Assembly: GCF_047495875.1 (NCBI RefSeq)
Contig: NC_092458.1
Location: 7,876,439 to 7,940,438, forward strand
Length of the DNA stretch: 64,000 nt
Source: Pithys albifrons albifrons
Taxonomy: Eukaryota; Chordata; Aves; Passeriformes; Thamnophilidae
Direction: 5' to 3'
In this document: positions 22,401 through 29,290 of the stretch, piece after piece
How positions within the stretch are numbered: the first letter of the stretch is position 1
Layout: every line of letters begins with the position of its first letter
Translations under genes and position numbers: made by a program
The notes under the pieces: generated by a model
Told to the model about the DNA's origin: nothing
The model's input: only the letters and a program-made list of their open reading frames with translations
Databases searched by the model: none

Positions 22401-22868
22401 CAACAACAACCCAACTTTTGGGGGGGTTCCATTATTTTTCTTTTTGCCCCGCCGGCACCAACTTCCCGGCCGGTTCCCGCTGTCCCTCCGGGCCCGTTCC
22501 CGCTGTCTCCCCCGGCCCACTCCTGGTGTCCCTCCGGGCCCCTTCCCACAGCGCTCCGGACCCGTTCCCGCAGCACCCCCGGCCCGTCCCTTCTGCCTCC
22601 CTGGTCCGTTCCTGGTGTCTCTCAGGCCCCCTTCCCGCTGTCTCTCCAGGCCTCTTCCCACAGCGCTCCGGGCCCGTTCCCGCAGCACCCCCGGTCCGTT
22701 CCCGCTGCGTCCCCGGCCGCCCTCGCCCCCCCCTCCCCCCCTCCGCCCCGCGGGCCGCCTTCCCGGCCGCGCTCCAGCCGGGCCGGCACCGGCCGCACTC
22801 ACCGTCCTGCCGGCGGCCGCCGGGCCCTGGAGCAAGCGGGAAAGCGCGGCCAGCAGCATCTTGCGCAT
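7302..22868 (-). CDS. PDHA1: PDHA1, pyruvate dehydrogenase E1 subunit alpha, complete coding sequence
   Basis: Thiamine-diphosphate-dependent E1 alpha subunit; with PDHB it forms the heterotetramer that decarboxylates pyruvate in the mitochondrial matrix. Coding exons, in transcript order: 22803-22868, 19857-19925, 17062-17235, 14394-14520, 12269-12360, 11810-11902, 10018-10173, 9752-9823, 8921-8988, 8024-8132, 7302-7466. All borders are GT/AG and phases join without a break, giving 396 residues (human 390). Seen: an Arg/Leu-rich mitochondrial presequence ([15 protein letters not shown]), the ThDP motif [17 protein letters not shown], and the kinase-regulated loop [12 protein letters not shown] with following ISYR, so the three inhibitory phosphorylation serines are kept. 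Several introns carry CR1 copies. One residue, Tyr in KRGYFIPG, differs from the Asp I know in mammals. The gene is intact, with no stop or frameshift. Confidence 0.97.
8024..8132 (-). CDS. PDHA1: PDHA1 exon 10
   Basis: Acceptor CTCTTAG|CTATCG, donor AAAG|GTATGG. Encodes [20 protein letters not shown] and [16 protein letters not shown], fully colinear with mammalian E1 alpha. Confidence 0.96.
8921..8988 (-). CDS. PDHA1: PDHA1 exon 9: regulatory phosphorylation loop
   Basis: Acceptor TCTAAG|GGTCCT, donor ATAAG|GTACTG (phase 2). Contains [17 protein letters not shown]; the Ser after HGH is phosphorylation site 1, the main target of PDH kinases. The split Ser codon continues in exon 10 as site 2 (ISYR). 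Short (68 nt), easily missed by ORF calling. Confidence 0.95.
9752..9823 (-). CDS. PDHA1: PDHA1 exon 8
   Basis: Acceptor ATCAG|GTGGAT, donor AAAA|GTAAGT, 24 codons in phase 0: [20 protein letters not shown] followed by RSGK, close to the mammalian exon. Confidence 0.96.
10018..10173 (-). CDS. PDHA1: PDHA1 exon 7: end of ThDP motif and phosphorylation site 3
   Basis: Acceptor TTTCAG|GGCCAG, donor CGGG|... read as AGG|GTGAGT, 52 codons. Contains [20 protein letters not shown] (ThDP motif end at NN), then [18 protein letters not shown], which carries phosphorylation site 3. Codon TAC at 10036-10038 gives Tyr where mammals have Asp (KRG-D-FIPG). Confidence 0.97.
10230..10540 (-). mobile_element. 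CR1 LINE 3-prime end, PDHA1 intron 6
   Basis: Starts with tail-like AGAATTGTAGAATCAGTTGG and continues through GGCCATTCCAATGCCTGACC. It carries a small internal duplication (CCTGATATCCTGATATCC near 10443) and is in the same orientation as PDHA1. Confidence 0.9.
11810..11902 (-). CDS. PDHA1: PDHA1 exon 6: thiamine diphosphate motif
   Basis: Acceptor TGACAG|GTTCCC, donor CAG|GTAAAG, 31 codons. [13 protein letters not shown] is followed by LYGDGAANQ, the start of the ThDP/Mg-binding motif (GDG followed by Asn). Confidence 0.97.
12269..12360 (-). CDS. PDHA1: PDHA1 exon 5: [14 protein letters not shown] segment
   Basis: Acceptor TTTCAG|GTCGC, donor CTCAG|GTATAG. Contains [19 protein letters not shown] and GGNGIVGAQ, lining the active site entrance in E1 alpha enzymes. 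Confidence 0.96.
13125..13150 (+). repeat. G-rich run with quadruplex-forming pattern
   Basis: Eight G, then GGG, GGGG and GGGG separated by 1, 1 and 5 bases on the plus strand, in PDHA1 intron 4. This satisfies the simple G-quadruplex pattern. The G strand is the template strand for PDHA1. Confidence 0.6.
13825..14334 (+). mobile_element. CR1 LINE 3-prime end, PDHA1 intron 4
   Basis: About 510 bp from GTTCAGTTCTGGGCCCCTCA to GATTCTGTGATTCTATGATT. Antisense to PDHA1. Very similar to the copy at 27127-27459, suggesting one subfamily. It ends about 60 bp from exon 4. Confidence 0.93.
14394..14520 (-). CDS. PDHA1: PDHA1 exon 4
   Basis: Acceptor ATAACAG|GAGGCC, donor ACAG|GTTTGT (phase 1). Encodes [20 protein letters not shown] and [11 protein letters not shown], then REILAELT. 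The donor is weak (T at +3 and +4) but the next exon completes Gly and continues the family sequence exactly. Confidence 0.95.
15192..17020 (-). mobile_element. CR1 LINE, long copy with endonuclease part but no reverse transcriptase
   Basis: The 3-prime tail is at 15192 and the copy runs about 1.8 kb into PDHA1 intron 3. Reading the minus strand, 16687-16959 matches the end of the CR1 endonuclease ([17 protein letters not shown]), 16013-16243 the linker ([18 protein letters not shown]), and below about 15840 the C-terminal and 3-prime UTR region. The whole reverse transcriptase is missing, so there is an internal deletion. Frameshifts and stops show it is dead. Confidence 0.9.
17062..17235 (-). 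CDS. PDHA1: PDHA1 exon 3: N-terminal E1 alpha core
   Basis: Acceptor TTGCAG|AAATG, donor CAG|GTAAGA, 58 codons. Contains [26 protein letters not shown] and [12 protein letters not shown], diagnostic of E1 alpha. A CR1 copy with endonuclease coding lies about 40 bp beyond the donor in the next intron. Confidence 0.96.
18105..18646 (-). mobile_element. CR1 LINE 3-prime end, PDHA1 intron 2
   Basis: Begins with ATCATAGAATCATAGAACAG and continues through GACCTCCGAGATCATCAAGT to the CACTCAAGGTGTGGCC region. About 540 bp, same orientation as PDHA1. A small deletion removes part of the PCCCAGAGAGG block near 18258. Confidence 0.93.
19455..19850 (+). mobile_element. Candidate solo LTR fragment beside PDHA1 exon 2
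   Basis: Repeat-like block with LTR-type order: purine-rich start, TATA-like TTATTATACA at 19689-19698, ATTAAA at 19768-19773, a T-rich stretch and a GT/G-rich end (TTTTGGGGGG). It resembles the 3-prime half of avian retroviral LTRs but I cannot fix the edges and see no clear target duplication. It ends within about 10 bp of the PDHA1 exon 2 donor. Confidence 0.45.
19857..19925 (-). CDS. PDHA1: PDHA1 exon 2: end of presequence
   Basis: Acceptor CTAAG|GCC, donor AAG|GTAATG, 23 codons: [19 protein letters not shown] then FEIK. It is slightly longer than the human counterpart around the presequence cleavage region. A candidate LTR lies immediately 3-prime, beside the donor. Confidence 0.93.
20300..20397. 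repeat. A/C-rich low-complexity tract, PDHA1 intron 1
   Basis: A run of AACAAA, CCCCAAACC and ACAAACAAA words with almost no T or G for about 95 bp. Similar shorter tracts occur at 22366-22420, 49075-49145 and 51366-51402. They look like degraded poly(A)-type tails or simple repeats; none adjoins a recognisable element. Confidence 0.7.
21129..21207 (-). mobile_element. Short CR1 fragment, PDHA1 intron 1
   Basis: GAATCACAGAATGGCCAGAG followed by TTGGAAGGGAGGCC and CCATCTGG resembles the 3-prime end of an old CR1 subfamily. Only about 80 bp remain. Confidence 0.6.
22440..22735. repeat. Degenerate GC-rich tandem repeat in PDHA1 intron 1
   Basis: Recurring CCGTTCCCGC and TCCGGGCCC blocks form a degraded minisatellite. 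A longer block (CAGCGCTCCG, then CCCGTTCCCGCAGCACCCCC) occurs at 22549 and again 112 bp later at 22661. The long open frames across it come from its stop-poor GC-rich make-up, not from coding. Confidence 0.7.
22803..22868 (-). CDS. PDHA1: PDHA1 exon 1: start codon and mitochondrial presequence
   Basis: 22 codons from ATG to ACG|GTGAGTG. The start matches the MRKML start of mammalian PDHA1. Residues are basic, Leu/Ala-rich and free of acidic side chains, as expected for a matrix-targeting helix. Very GC-rich, within the CpG island. Confidence 0.93.
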
Positions 22869-22956
22869 GAGGCGGCGCGGGGGGCAGCGCCCGGCACAGG
22901 CCCCGTCCCTCCCCGACCTTCGCAGCCGCCGCCTGCCGGTCCGTGCCCGCGCCCGG

Positions 22957-22968
22957 TGCGCATGCGCA
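22957..22968. promoter_or_regulatory. NRF1-type palindrome TGCGCATGCGCA
   Basis: The sequence TGCGCATGCGCA is a perfect palindrome and a perfect match to the known NRF1 consensus, placed 89 bp upstream of the PDHA1 ATG. NRF1 activates many nuclear genes for mitochondrial proteins. Confidence 0.8.
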
Positions 22969-23094
22969 GTGCCGGCCGCGCCGCAGCGCCCTCTGCCGGG
23001 CGCCCGGGGCCGCTAAAGGGCGTTAAAGGTCATTCCATGCGGGGAAGGGTCGGTTTGACCCCAAAACCTGGGAGAGCGCACCGTGATTCCCGCA

Positions 23095-23220
23095 GAGCTG
23101 CTCCAGCCTGGACAGCAGGAAGCACTTTGGGCGTTAGGGAGGATTTGTTCACGGAGGGGGTGGTTAGACAGTGGGGTGGGCTGCCCGGGGGGATTAGCTG
23201 GAGGTGTTTGGGACAGCCCG
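23095..23220 (+). mobile_element. Diverged GC-rich CR1-like fragment upstream of PDHA1
   Basis: GATTTGTTCACGGAGGGGGT then GTTAGACAGTGGGGTGGGCT and GGAGGTGTTTGG follow the order of the CR1 C-terminal region (FTEGVVRQW, GLPGG). Divergence is high and the tail is missing. Confidence 0.5.
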
Positions 23221-23615
23221 GACCGCACCGAGGGCCGCGGCCCGCCCGACACGGCGCTGCTCGGGCACAGGGTGGACTCGCTCAGCCCAGAGGGCATTTC
23301 CAGCCCGCCTGACGCTGTGGCTGTGACGCGACAGGCGGGGCTCGGGCATGGCCTCATCTCCTGGGGTCGGGGCTGGGCCTGGGACGGGGGGTTACGGTGC
23401 TACCCGAGGGCTGCTCCCTGTGAGCGCATTCCTGGTGTTTGGAGGCATAAAGGAACTGCTGAAAGGGGTCCTTTTGAAAGTCACAGGCATCCGTCCCCTG
23501 GGAAATACACCGCAAAGTTAAGATTTAACTTGGTGTTGCAGAGGCCTCTCATCACACCTGCTGGTCCCTCCCTCCTCCCCGCTCCTGCCACCGGCTCCGG
23601 GCGCACGCTGGGCTT

Positions 23616-24003
23616 GGATAGCACCGGGCTGCTGTGGGATGCCTAGCCGGCCTAGGATAGCACCAGGCTGCTGTGGGATGCCCAGCAGGCCTTGGATAGC
23701 ACCGGGCTGCTGTGGGATGCCCAGCCAGCCTTGGATAGCACCAGGCTGCTGTGGGATGCCCAGCCGGCCTTGGATAGCACCGGGCTGCTGTGGGATGCCC
23801 AGCAGGCCTTGGATAGCACCGGGCTGCTGTGGCATGCCCAGCCGGCCTTGGATAGCACCAGGCTGCTGTGGGATGCCCAGCAGGCCTTGGATAGCACCGG
23901 GCTGCTGTGGGATGCCCAGCCGGCCTTGGATAGCACCGGGCTGCTGTGGCATGCCCAGCCGGCCTTGGATAGCACCGGGCTGCTGTGGGATGCCCAGTCA
24001 GGT
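23616..24003. repeat. 39-bp minisatellite, ten copies
   Basis: The unit starts GGATAGCACCGGGCTGCTGT and continues GGGATGCCCAGCCGGCCTT. Starts are at 23616, 23655, 23694 and every 39 bp to 23967, with two main variant positions (ACC A/G GG and CAGC A/C GG). Because 39 is 13 codons, several frames on both strands stay open across it; these are not genes. It lies about 600 bp upstream of the PDHA1 promoter. Confidence 0.97.
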
Positions 24004-24410
24004 TTGCTCTGGCACTGCTGTCCTGGCTCCACCCCGGCCGTCGGCTCTGCTCTGCACCGCACGGCCCTGCAGCTGAACACTGAGCACACACAGCCCGATG
24101 GGCAGTGCCCTCTCCCCTGCCCCACCTCACCCCCCCAAACCCCTCGAAAATAATGAACAAATATGGCCAGGCTTTGCAAACAAAGATTTGGGAAGGGCTC
24201 TCCCCACGTGGGTGTGCCCTTCCAGCCTGCGCAGAACTGGCCCCACCGTTTAAGTCCTGAGGTCCATCTGCCACGGCCGAGCGAGCTTGGACAGTGACAG
24301 TGAAGTCCTTGGGACTGTCACAGCACCGGTTACTAACCGGGGCTGACTCTGCTGAACATCCAAGATCTGACGGGATGGGATGGCAGAGAGGCATTGAACT
24401 GCCAGGGGAC

Positions 24411-24483
24411 GGTCCCCACTGAGACTTCAACTCAGATCTTTGGGATTCAGAGTTCAGAGTGCTCTCCTTTACACCACGGGACT
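24411..24483 (-). pseudogene. tRNA-Gln(CUG)-derived sequence, degenerate
   Basis: On the minus strand AGTCCCGTGGTGTAAAGGAG, then AGCACTCTGAACTCTGAATC and GATCTGAGTTGAAGTCTC match tRNA-Gln with anticodon CTG over the A box, anticodon loop and T arm. Several stems are broken: the anticodon stem has at least three mismatches, the T loop has GTTGAA for GTTCAA, and the 3-prime acceptor strand has one extra G. Probably a tRNA pseudogene or a tRNA-derived element without a recognisable body. Confidence 0.65.
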
Positions 24484-26989
24484 GCCCCTCCCTCGAAAAT
24501 AATGAAACAAACAAGCAAAACCAACAGAACAACAGAAAGTAAATTCTGTTCACCTGTTGGCATCACAAATGCTCGTGTCTGCTGAGTCCTGAGGGTTGCA
24601 CTGAGCTCAGCACATTTGCAGCACAAGTGCTAAATGTTTAAGGCGTAATTGGCACTGAAAATGTGTTCCTCAGACTACACCCTCAGCCGGTGTCAAAGAG
24701 GACAGAAGGTGACGCCTGTTTCAAAAATACATCCTCCTCTGGATCCCGACTGTACTGTTCAACTCCTTCCTTGTCTCCCCACCTATTCCATTAATGAGGA
24801 CCCTAGTGGCTAATGTGATTTTTCCTCACCTCTAATGCAGAGTGGGAAGGCACGAAGCCATCTCAGCTTGCTGGCGACCTGAAAATGACCAGACTCTTCA
24901 GCTTTAACTAGTGGTGAGAGTGCAGAGCTCTGGCAGTGCTCAGCGTCCTACCTTTGTGCTGCAGCCCTGCAGGCTCCCTAAAGGCACATATGGTGTGTCC
25001 TTACATAGACTGGGAAATATAAAAGAAGCACTTTTCATATCCAAGAACAAAATCTAAAGAGTATCGCTCTTGCAATCATGAAATGCACCTGTGAGTAGCC
25101 AGATAGTGCTGTTCTCAATTGTCCCTAGGGGTAAAGCAGTTCCTGCTAACTCATTGGTAAAGGCAAGTCTATACAGGAGCTTCTTGTGGAGTCATTTTTG
25201 GCATACAACTTGTTGGAAGTTTGAATTTTGTAAGTCAGCTGTGCACTCCTGAGCTAATTTAGACAATGTTCATGGAGCAACAAGAGCAACAACAGCAGCT
25301 GGCTTCCAAGAGAAGAAAAAGCAAAGTGAAAAGGTAGATCAGGTGCTTCAGAAGGCATTTTTCCTATGTTATCTTTAGTCAGTAGGACTTCACCACTTGG
25401 AAAGCAAGCATGGACTTGCTGGCAATGTTGTTCTGCAGGCAGAGAGGGGCTCTGCTACTGGAGAAAACATTATCCCAAAGGTCTAACTGAGATCTTCCCT
25501 AGGGCTTCCAGGGTGCTGCAACAGCCCCAGAGGTCCATGGCCATTTCTGAATAGTGTAGCCATCTCTGTCTGGAAGTTTGCAAGCTGCATTTTTATCAGT
25601 CAACACAATCCTGGAGAGGTTACTGATGGATTCATGTGCACTGATGGTGTTCATGCACGCACCAGTTACCTCAGTGAGACTCATGGAGCACAAATAGGAG
25701 TGTCCTCCTGCCCTACTCAGGTTTATAGCAAAGCCAAGTGGCACCTGGACTGGGATGACTTGCTCTGGGGAGGGTGGTGAGGCTGTCAGAATGTCCTGCA
25801 ATACGTGGCAGAACAAAGATTCATCACTTTTTATAGTTTTCACATTCTAGAAATGAGGTTCATCAAGAGAGTGAAGTGTCCTGGTGTCTGTATGTGAGCC
25901 AGAAAGCTGCTGGCAAAGTCATGTGCCAACTTCATTGAGCAACACTGTGAAGTAAAGGTTTCAAGAGTTCTGTGAACAGATGTTCACTGTGGACATGAGC
26001 TTGCTCGAAGGAAGAATTATAATTACAAAAGAATGCAATTAAGCTTATTTCATGTTCATTGTTGTTACCTGTTTCTTCTCCTAATGAAAGAAAAAAAGAA
26101 ATTTTTCTGTTTACACGATTATAGACTAATATGTTATTAACACTTCTAATTGTCATAGGGAATAGTTATTTTTGATGGGAAAGGATCCATTTTTATCCTG
26201 CCTGGAAATACAGTAAAGCATTAATTCATATTCTGCCAATTTTTTTTACTTTTCATGGTATTTCATTAATATACATATTCCATGTTAAAAACTCTTAAAA
26301 CATCATGAGATTATCATATTGTTCTACAGAAATCAGATGCAGAAAACTAATTAATGAGGTAAACAGTGAAAAGGAAAACATAATAAAATCATAAGCAGAG
26401 AATGACACTGGAAAATACTTCAATGAAAGATGATTATGCAATATTTCATAATGGAGTACCTTGCCATGTGTGACTCCACTATTACATCAAGGGTGTGTTG
26501 TGTGTCAGTTGGCCCAAATTCATTGTTTTCTATTGTTCTGGGTGTGACCCTAAAATGTTATCATTTTTCGGATTGCAGCTGCTGTTGCAGATGTCTGCTG
26601 TTGGGTTAAAGGCAGAGTGGAGCATCCAGCATTCAGGACCTGCCCCAGCTTGCTATGTGTCTGCATCCAGGTGAAAGCAATTCCCTCCACTTCTCAGGAT
26701 CCTGAATCCTGCTGCCTGAATCTAACTGCTCCTGTGCCAGTGTAGCTCTCGCTCACAGCAGACAGACAGGATGGCTGCACAGAACAGCTCGTGCCTCAGT
26801 TCCTCTGCGGGAGAATCCGTGCTGGGAGATGCTTGCCCAGATCTCCTGAGTGGCATCATATGGTGGCCCCTTAAATTGTAATACCTGTTTTTCATGTTCA
26901 CTTAATTCAAACCTCTTGAAGCAGCACAAGGCCGTGCACCAGCCCTTGTGAGTGGCATTTGAATGGCACTGCACAGTGGGCCTGGGCTG

Positions 26990-27090
26990 TGTGTGGTGTG
27001 AGGGTCTGTGAGCAGCACGGGGAGCTGGCTCTGGTGGGACTGGGCCGTGTATGGTGTGAGGGTCTGTGAGCAGCACGGGGAGCTGGCTCT
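26990..27090. repeat. Local tandem duplication of a GTGTGAGGGTCTGTGAGCAG unit
   Basis: The block beginning GGTGTGAGGGTCTGTGAGCA and continuing CACGGGGAGCTGGCTCTG occurs twice, at about 26995 and 27052, period about 57 bp. It abuts the CR1 insertion and creates parallel repeats in overlapping frames. Confidence 0.75.
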
Positions 27091-27126
27091 GCTTTGGAGA
27101 CTGGGAAGGAAGGTGCCACTCACTCT

Positions 27127-27460
27127 CAATAACTACCTGAAGGGAAGTTCTAGCCAGGTGGGGATTGGTCTCTTCTCCCAGGCACTCAGCAATAGGACAA
27201 GGGGGCACGATGGGCTCAAGCTCTGCCAGGGGAAATTTAAGTTGGAGATCAGAAAAAAATTCTTTCCAGAGAGAGTAATCAGGCATTGGAATGGGCTGCC
27301 CAGAGAGGTGGTGGCTTCACCATCCCTGAAGGTTTTTAAACTGAGATTGGACGTGGCACTGAGTGCCATGATCTGGTAAAGGGACTGGAGTTGGACCAAG
27401 GGTTGGACTTGATGATCTCTGAGGTCTTTTCCAACCCAATCGATTCTATGATTCTATGGT
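27127..27460 (+). mobile_element. CR1 LINE 3-prime end, intergenic
   Basis: From ACTACCTGAAGGGAAGTTCT to ATTCTATGATTCTATGG. Near-match to the copies at 13825 and 5955, with a complete octamer tail. Just upstream lies a roughly 50-bp duplicated stretch (see separate entry). Confidence 0.93.
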
Positions 27461-29119
27461 CTTACCTACGCTAGTCACACAGCAGCCTCCAGGACCCTGC
27501 CCTGGCTTCTTCCTGGTGGGAAGCAATCAGTTAACTCTGAGTCAGACCACGCAAGTGGAAGAACATGCCAAGATGCGAGTGAGAGGGAACCAGGTCCAGG
27601 GACTGAACTGAAGATTTAAGTAATCAAATAGAACAAATGTAGTCTTAATTCCTTTTCCATGTTTAAAATTTGTATCACCAGCTTCACTCCAGATGCATCT
27701 TCTGATTCTAAATATACTACACTCTGTTTGAAACTGCTCAGCAGGAACAATCTTTTTTCCCTCATTACTCATTTTGAGTTTCCATTTGTTTTATCTCCTC
27801 CCATTTTTCTTCCTGTTCTCCCCACTCTCATTTGATTTTCTTGCCTAAACATTTATCAGTATTGCTCTCTTTCTTTTCTCAGGTCCATGTTGCTCTTCTA
27901 CCTGTATCACAGAAAATATCTCTAATTTGCTCTTTTGTCTCCCATCCCTTCTGACTAATTCCCATTTGTTCTGTTTCCTAGTAGTTTCTGCTTTAGACAG
28001 CAGCATAGATGGGGGAATTAGGACAATCAATTATAATGTCTAAATCCTTTGGATGATTTGTTTCCTTTGGAGTCATTTGAGTTTGGAAGAGAAGCAGTTT
28101 TCTAGGATCTTCCAGATGTTTTGCTTCTAGTAGTGATAGGAAAATGGATTAAGAAAGTATAATTTTTTTCATCATTCTGATTGCTTTTCTGCATTATTAT
28201 TTGGAAAACACCAATATCTTGAAGGAGCAAGATGCCAATAAATTTATAATGTCATTTTTCATGCTTGAATTATTTATCCTTTTATGTTTCTGTGCTTCCC
28301 ATCATGTTAACTTTTTTTTTTTTAGTCCCAGGAGCAATTAATATTACAACATACAGAGAAGCACTACTGTAGAAAAGGTTCTATCCATTTACACAGTAAA
28401 GTCCCATGGGAAACGAGATGTTGCTTTACTCTTCTGGGTAACCCCAGCTATGGTAGGGTTGGTTGAATGTAACATTGGTCACCTTGAAAACTGCGAGGAA
28501 AAGAAAACAGATGTATTTTCTGTTGTTGCTGAATCTCACTGAAAAGTTATGGCTGGGACTCAGTTAAGTCCTTCTACATTTTGATGTATCATTAATGTTT
28601 TTCGGGTATATACAAAGGTATAGTTTTATTCAAAATCAACATCTTAGACTTTGTGTCTGCAAAGCTTGGGCAAATGCTTTAAACAAACATTTTATGAAAC
28701 CTGAATTCATGGAATGCTTTGTAAAGGAACAATTTGTACTTTATGATTTTTACAGAGGCATCCTTCCTCTGCTGTGTTCTGTTTCCCAGCTCCCTACAGA
28801 TAACATTCCTAGTGATAAAACTCTGTGTGACATCTGCGTTTTTCACAGTGGCAGAATATTTTTGAACAACACTCAGTTGTGAACTGCAAATGTACATTCT
28901 GACTTTCAGACCACTCTCCCATTTTTGCAGATAACTCTGAGTTCTGATCCTTTGCCCCTCTCTGATTTATGTTTCTCCAAAGCTAAATGGGAGATTCTGT
29001 TCTTCCTTATCCCTGCTGATAACGCAATTGAATAGTACAGGCATAAGGAATGACTACGTGAGGATCGTGTTACCAGCAGAATCATAGACAACTATTCTTT
29101 GCTTATGGACTGATTGGAG

Positions 29120-29290
29120 TTTTAGAGCGCAAAAACGAGAGCTGTGTGGCAGAAGTGCCGTGAGGCGGCAGTGTAGGCCAGGGATGGAAGCGCATCCACT
29201 CTTTCTCCTGGGATGGAAGCGCCTCGGCACTCTCCCTTGCGGGCGGTAGTGAACTGTTTCGGCAGTGGGACACTGGAGGTTGCCTAGTTA
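29120..29290. other. Isolated GC/CpG-rich patch of unknown origin
   Basis: About 170 bp with roughly ten CpG in a surrounding AT-rich, CpG-poor stretch. The 13-bp block GGGATGGAAGCGC occurs twice (29181-29193 and 29210-29222). No open frame or known repeat is recognised. It could be a small promoter, a fragment of a GC-rich repeat, or a piece of an older element. Confidence 0.4.

Larger units (their letters stand above)
22440..23031 (-). promoter_or_regulatory. PDHA1: PDHA1 CpG-rich promoter, exon 1 and proximal intron 1
   Basis: Dense CpG stretch in an otherwise AT-rich window, spanning PDHA1 exon 1. There is no TATA box near the start codon. A perfect 12-bp NRF1 palindrome sits about 90 bp upstream of the ATG, fitting a nuclear gene for a mitochondrial enzyme. 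The transcription start is probably between 22870 and 22960; this is inferred. Confidence 0.8.

Noticed and set aside
22194..23312. 372-codon plus-strand open frame and overlapping frames across the PDHA1 promoter
   Set aside because: They lie in stop-poor, CpG-rich tandem-repeat DNA, overlap PDHA1 exon 1 antisense and show only Pro/Arg/Ala-rich composition.
23616..24003. Possible CRISPR-like array
   Set aside because: Units are directly adjacent without unique spacers, and the context is a vertebrate genome.
23552..24553. 333-codon minus-strand frame with 13-residue repeats
   Set aside because: The repeats are the 39-bp minisatellite read in a frame-preserving period; parallel frames are open on both strands.
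25499..25843. 114-codon minus-strand frame
   Set aside because: No recognised motif, no splice-compatible context and typical of chance frames in this region.
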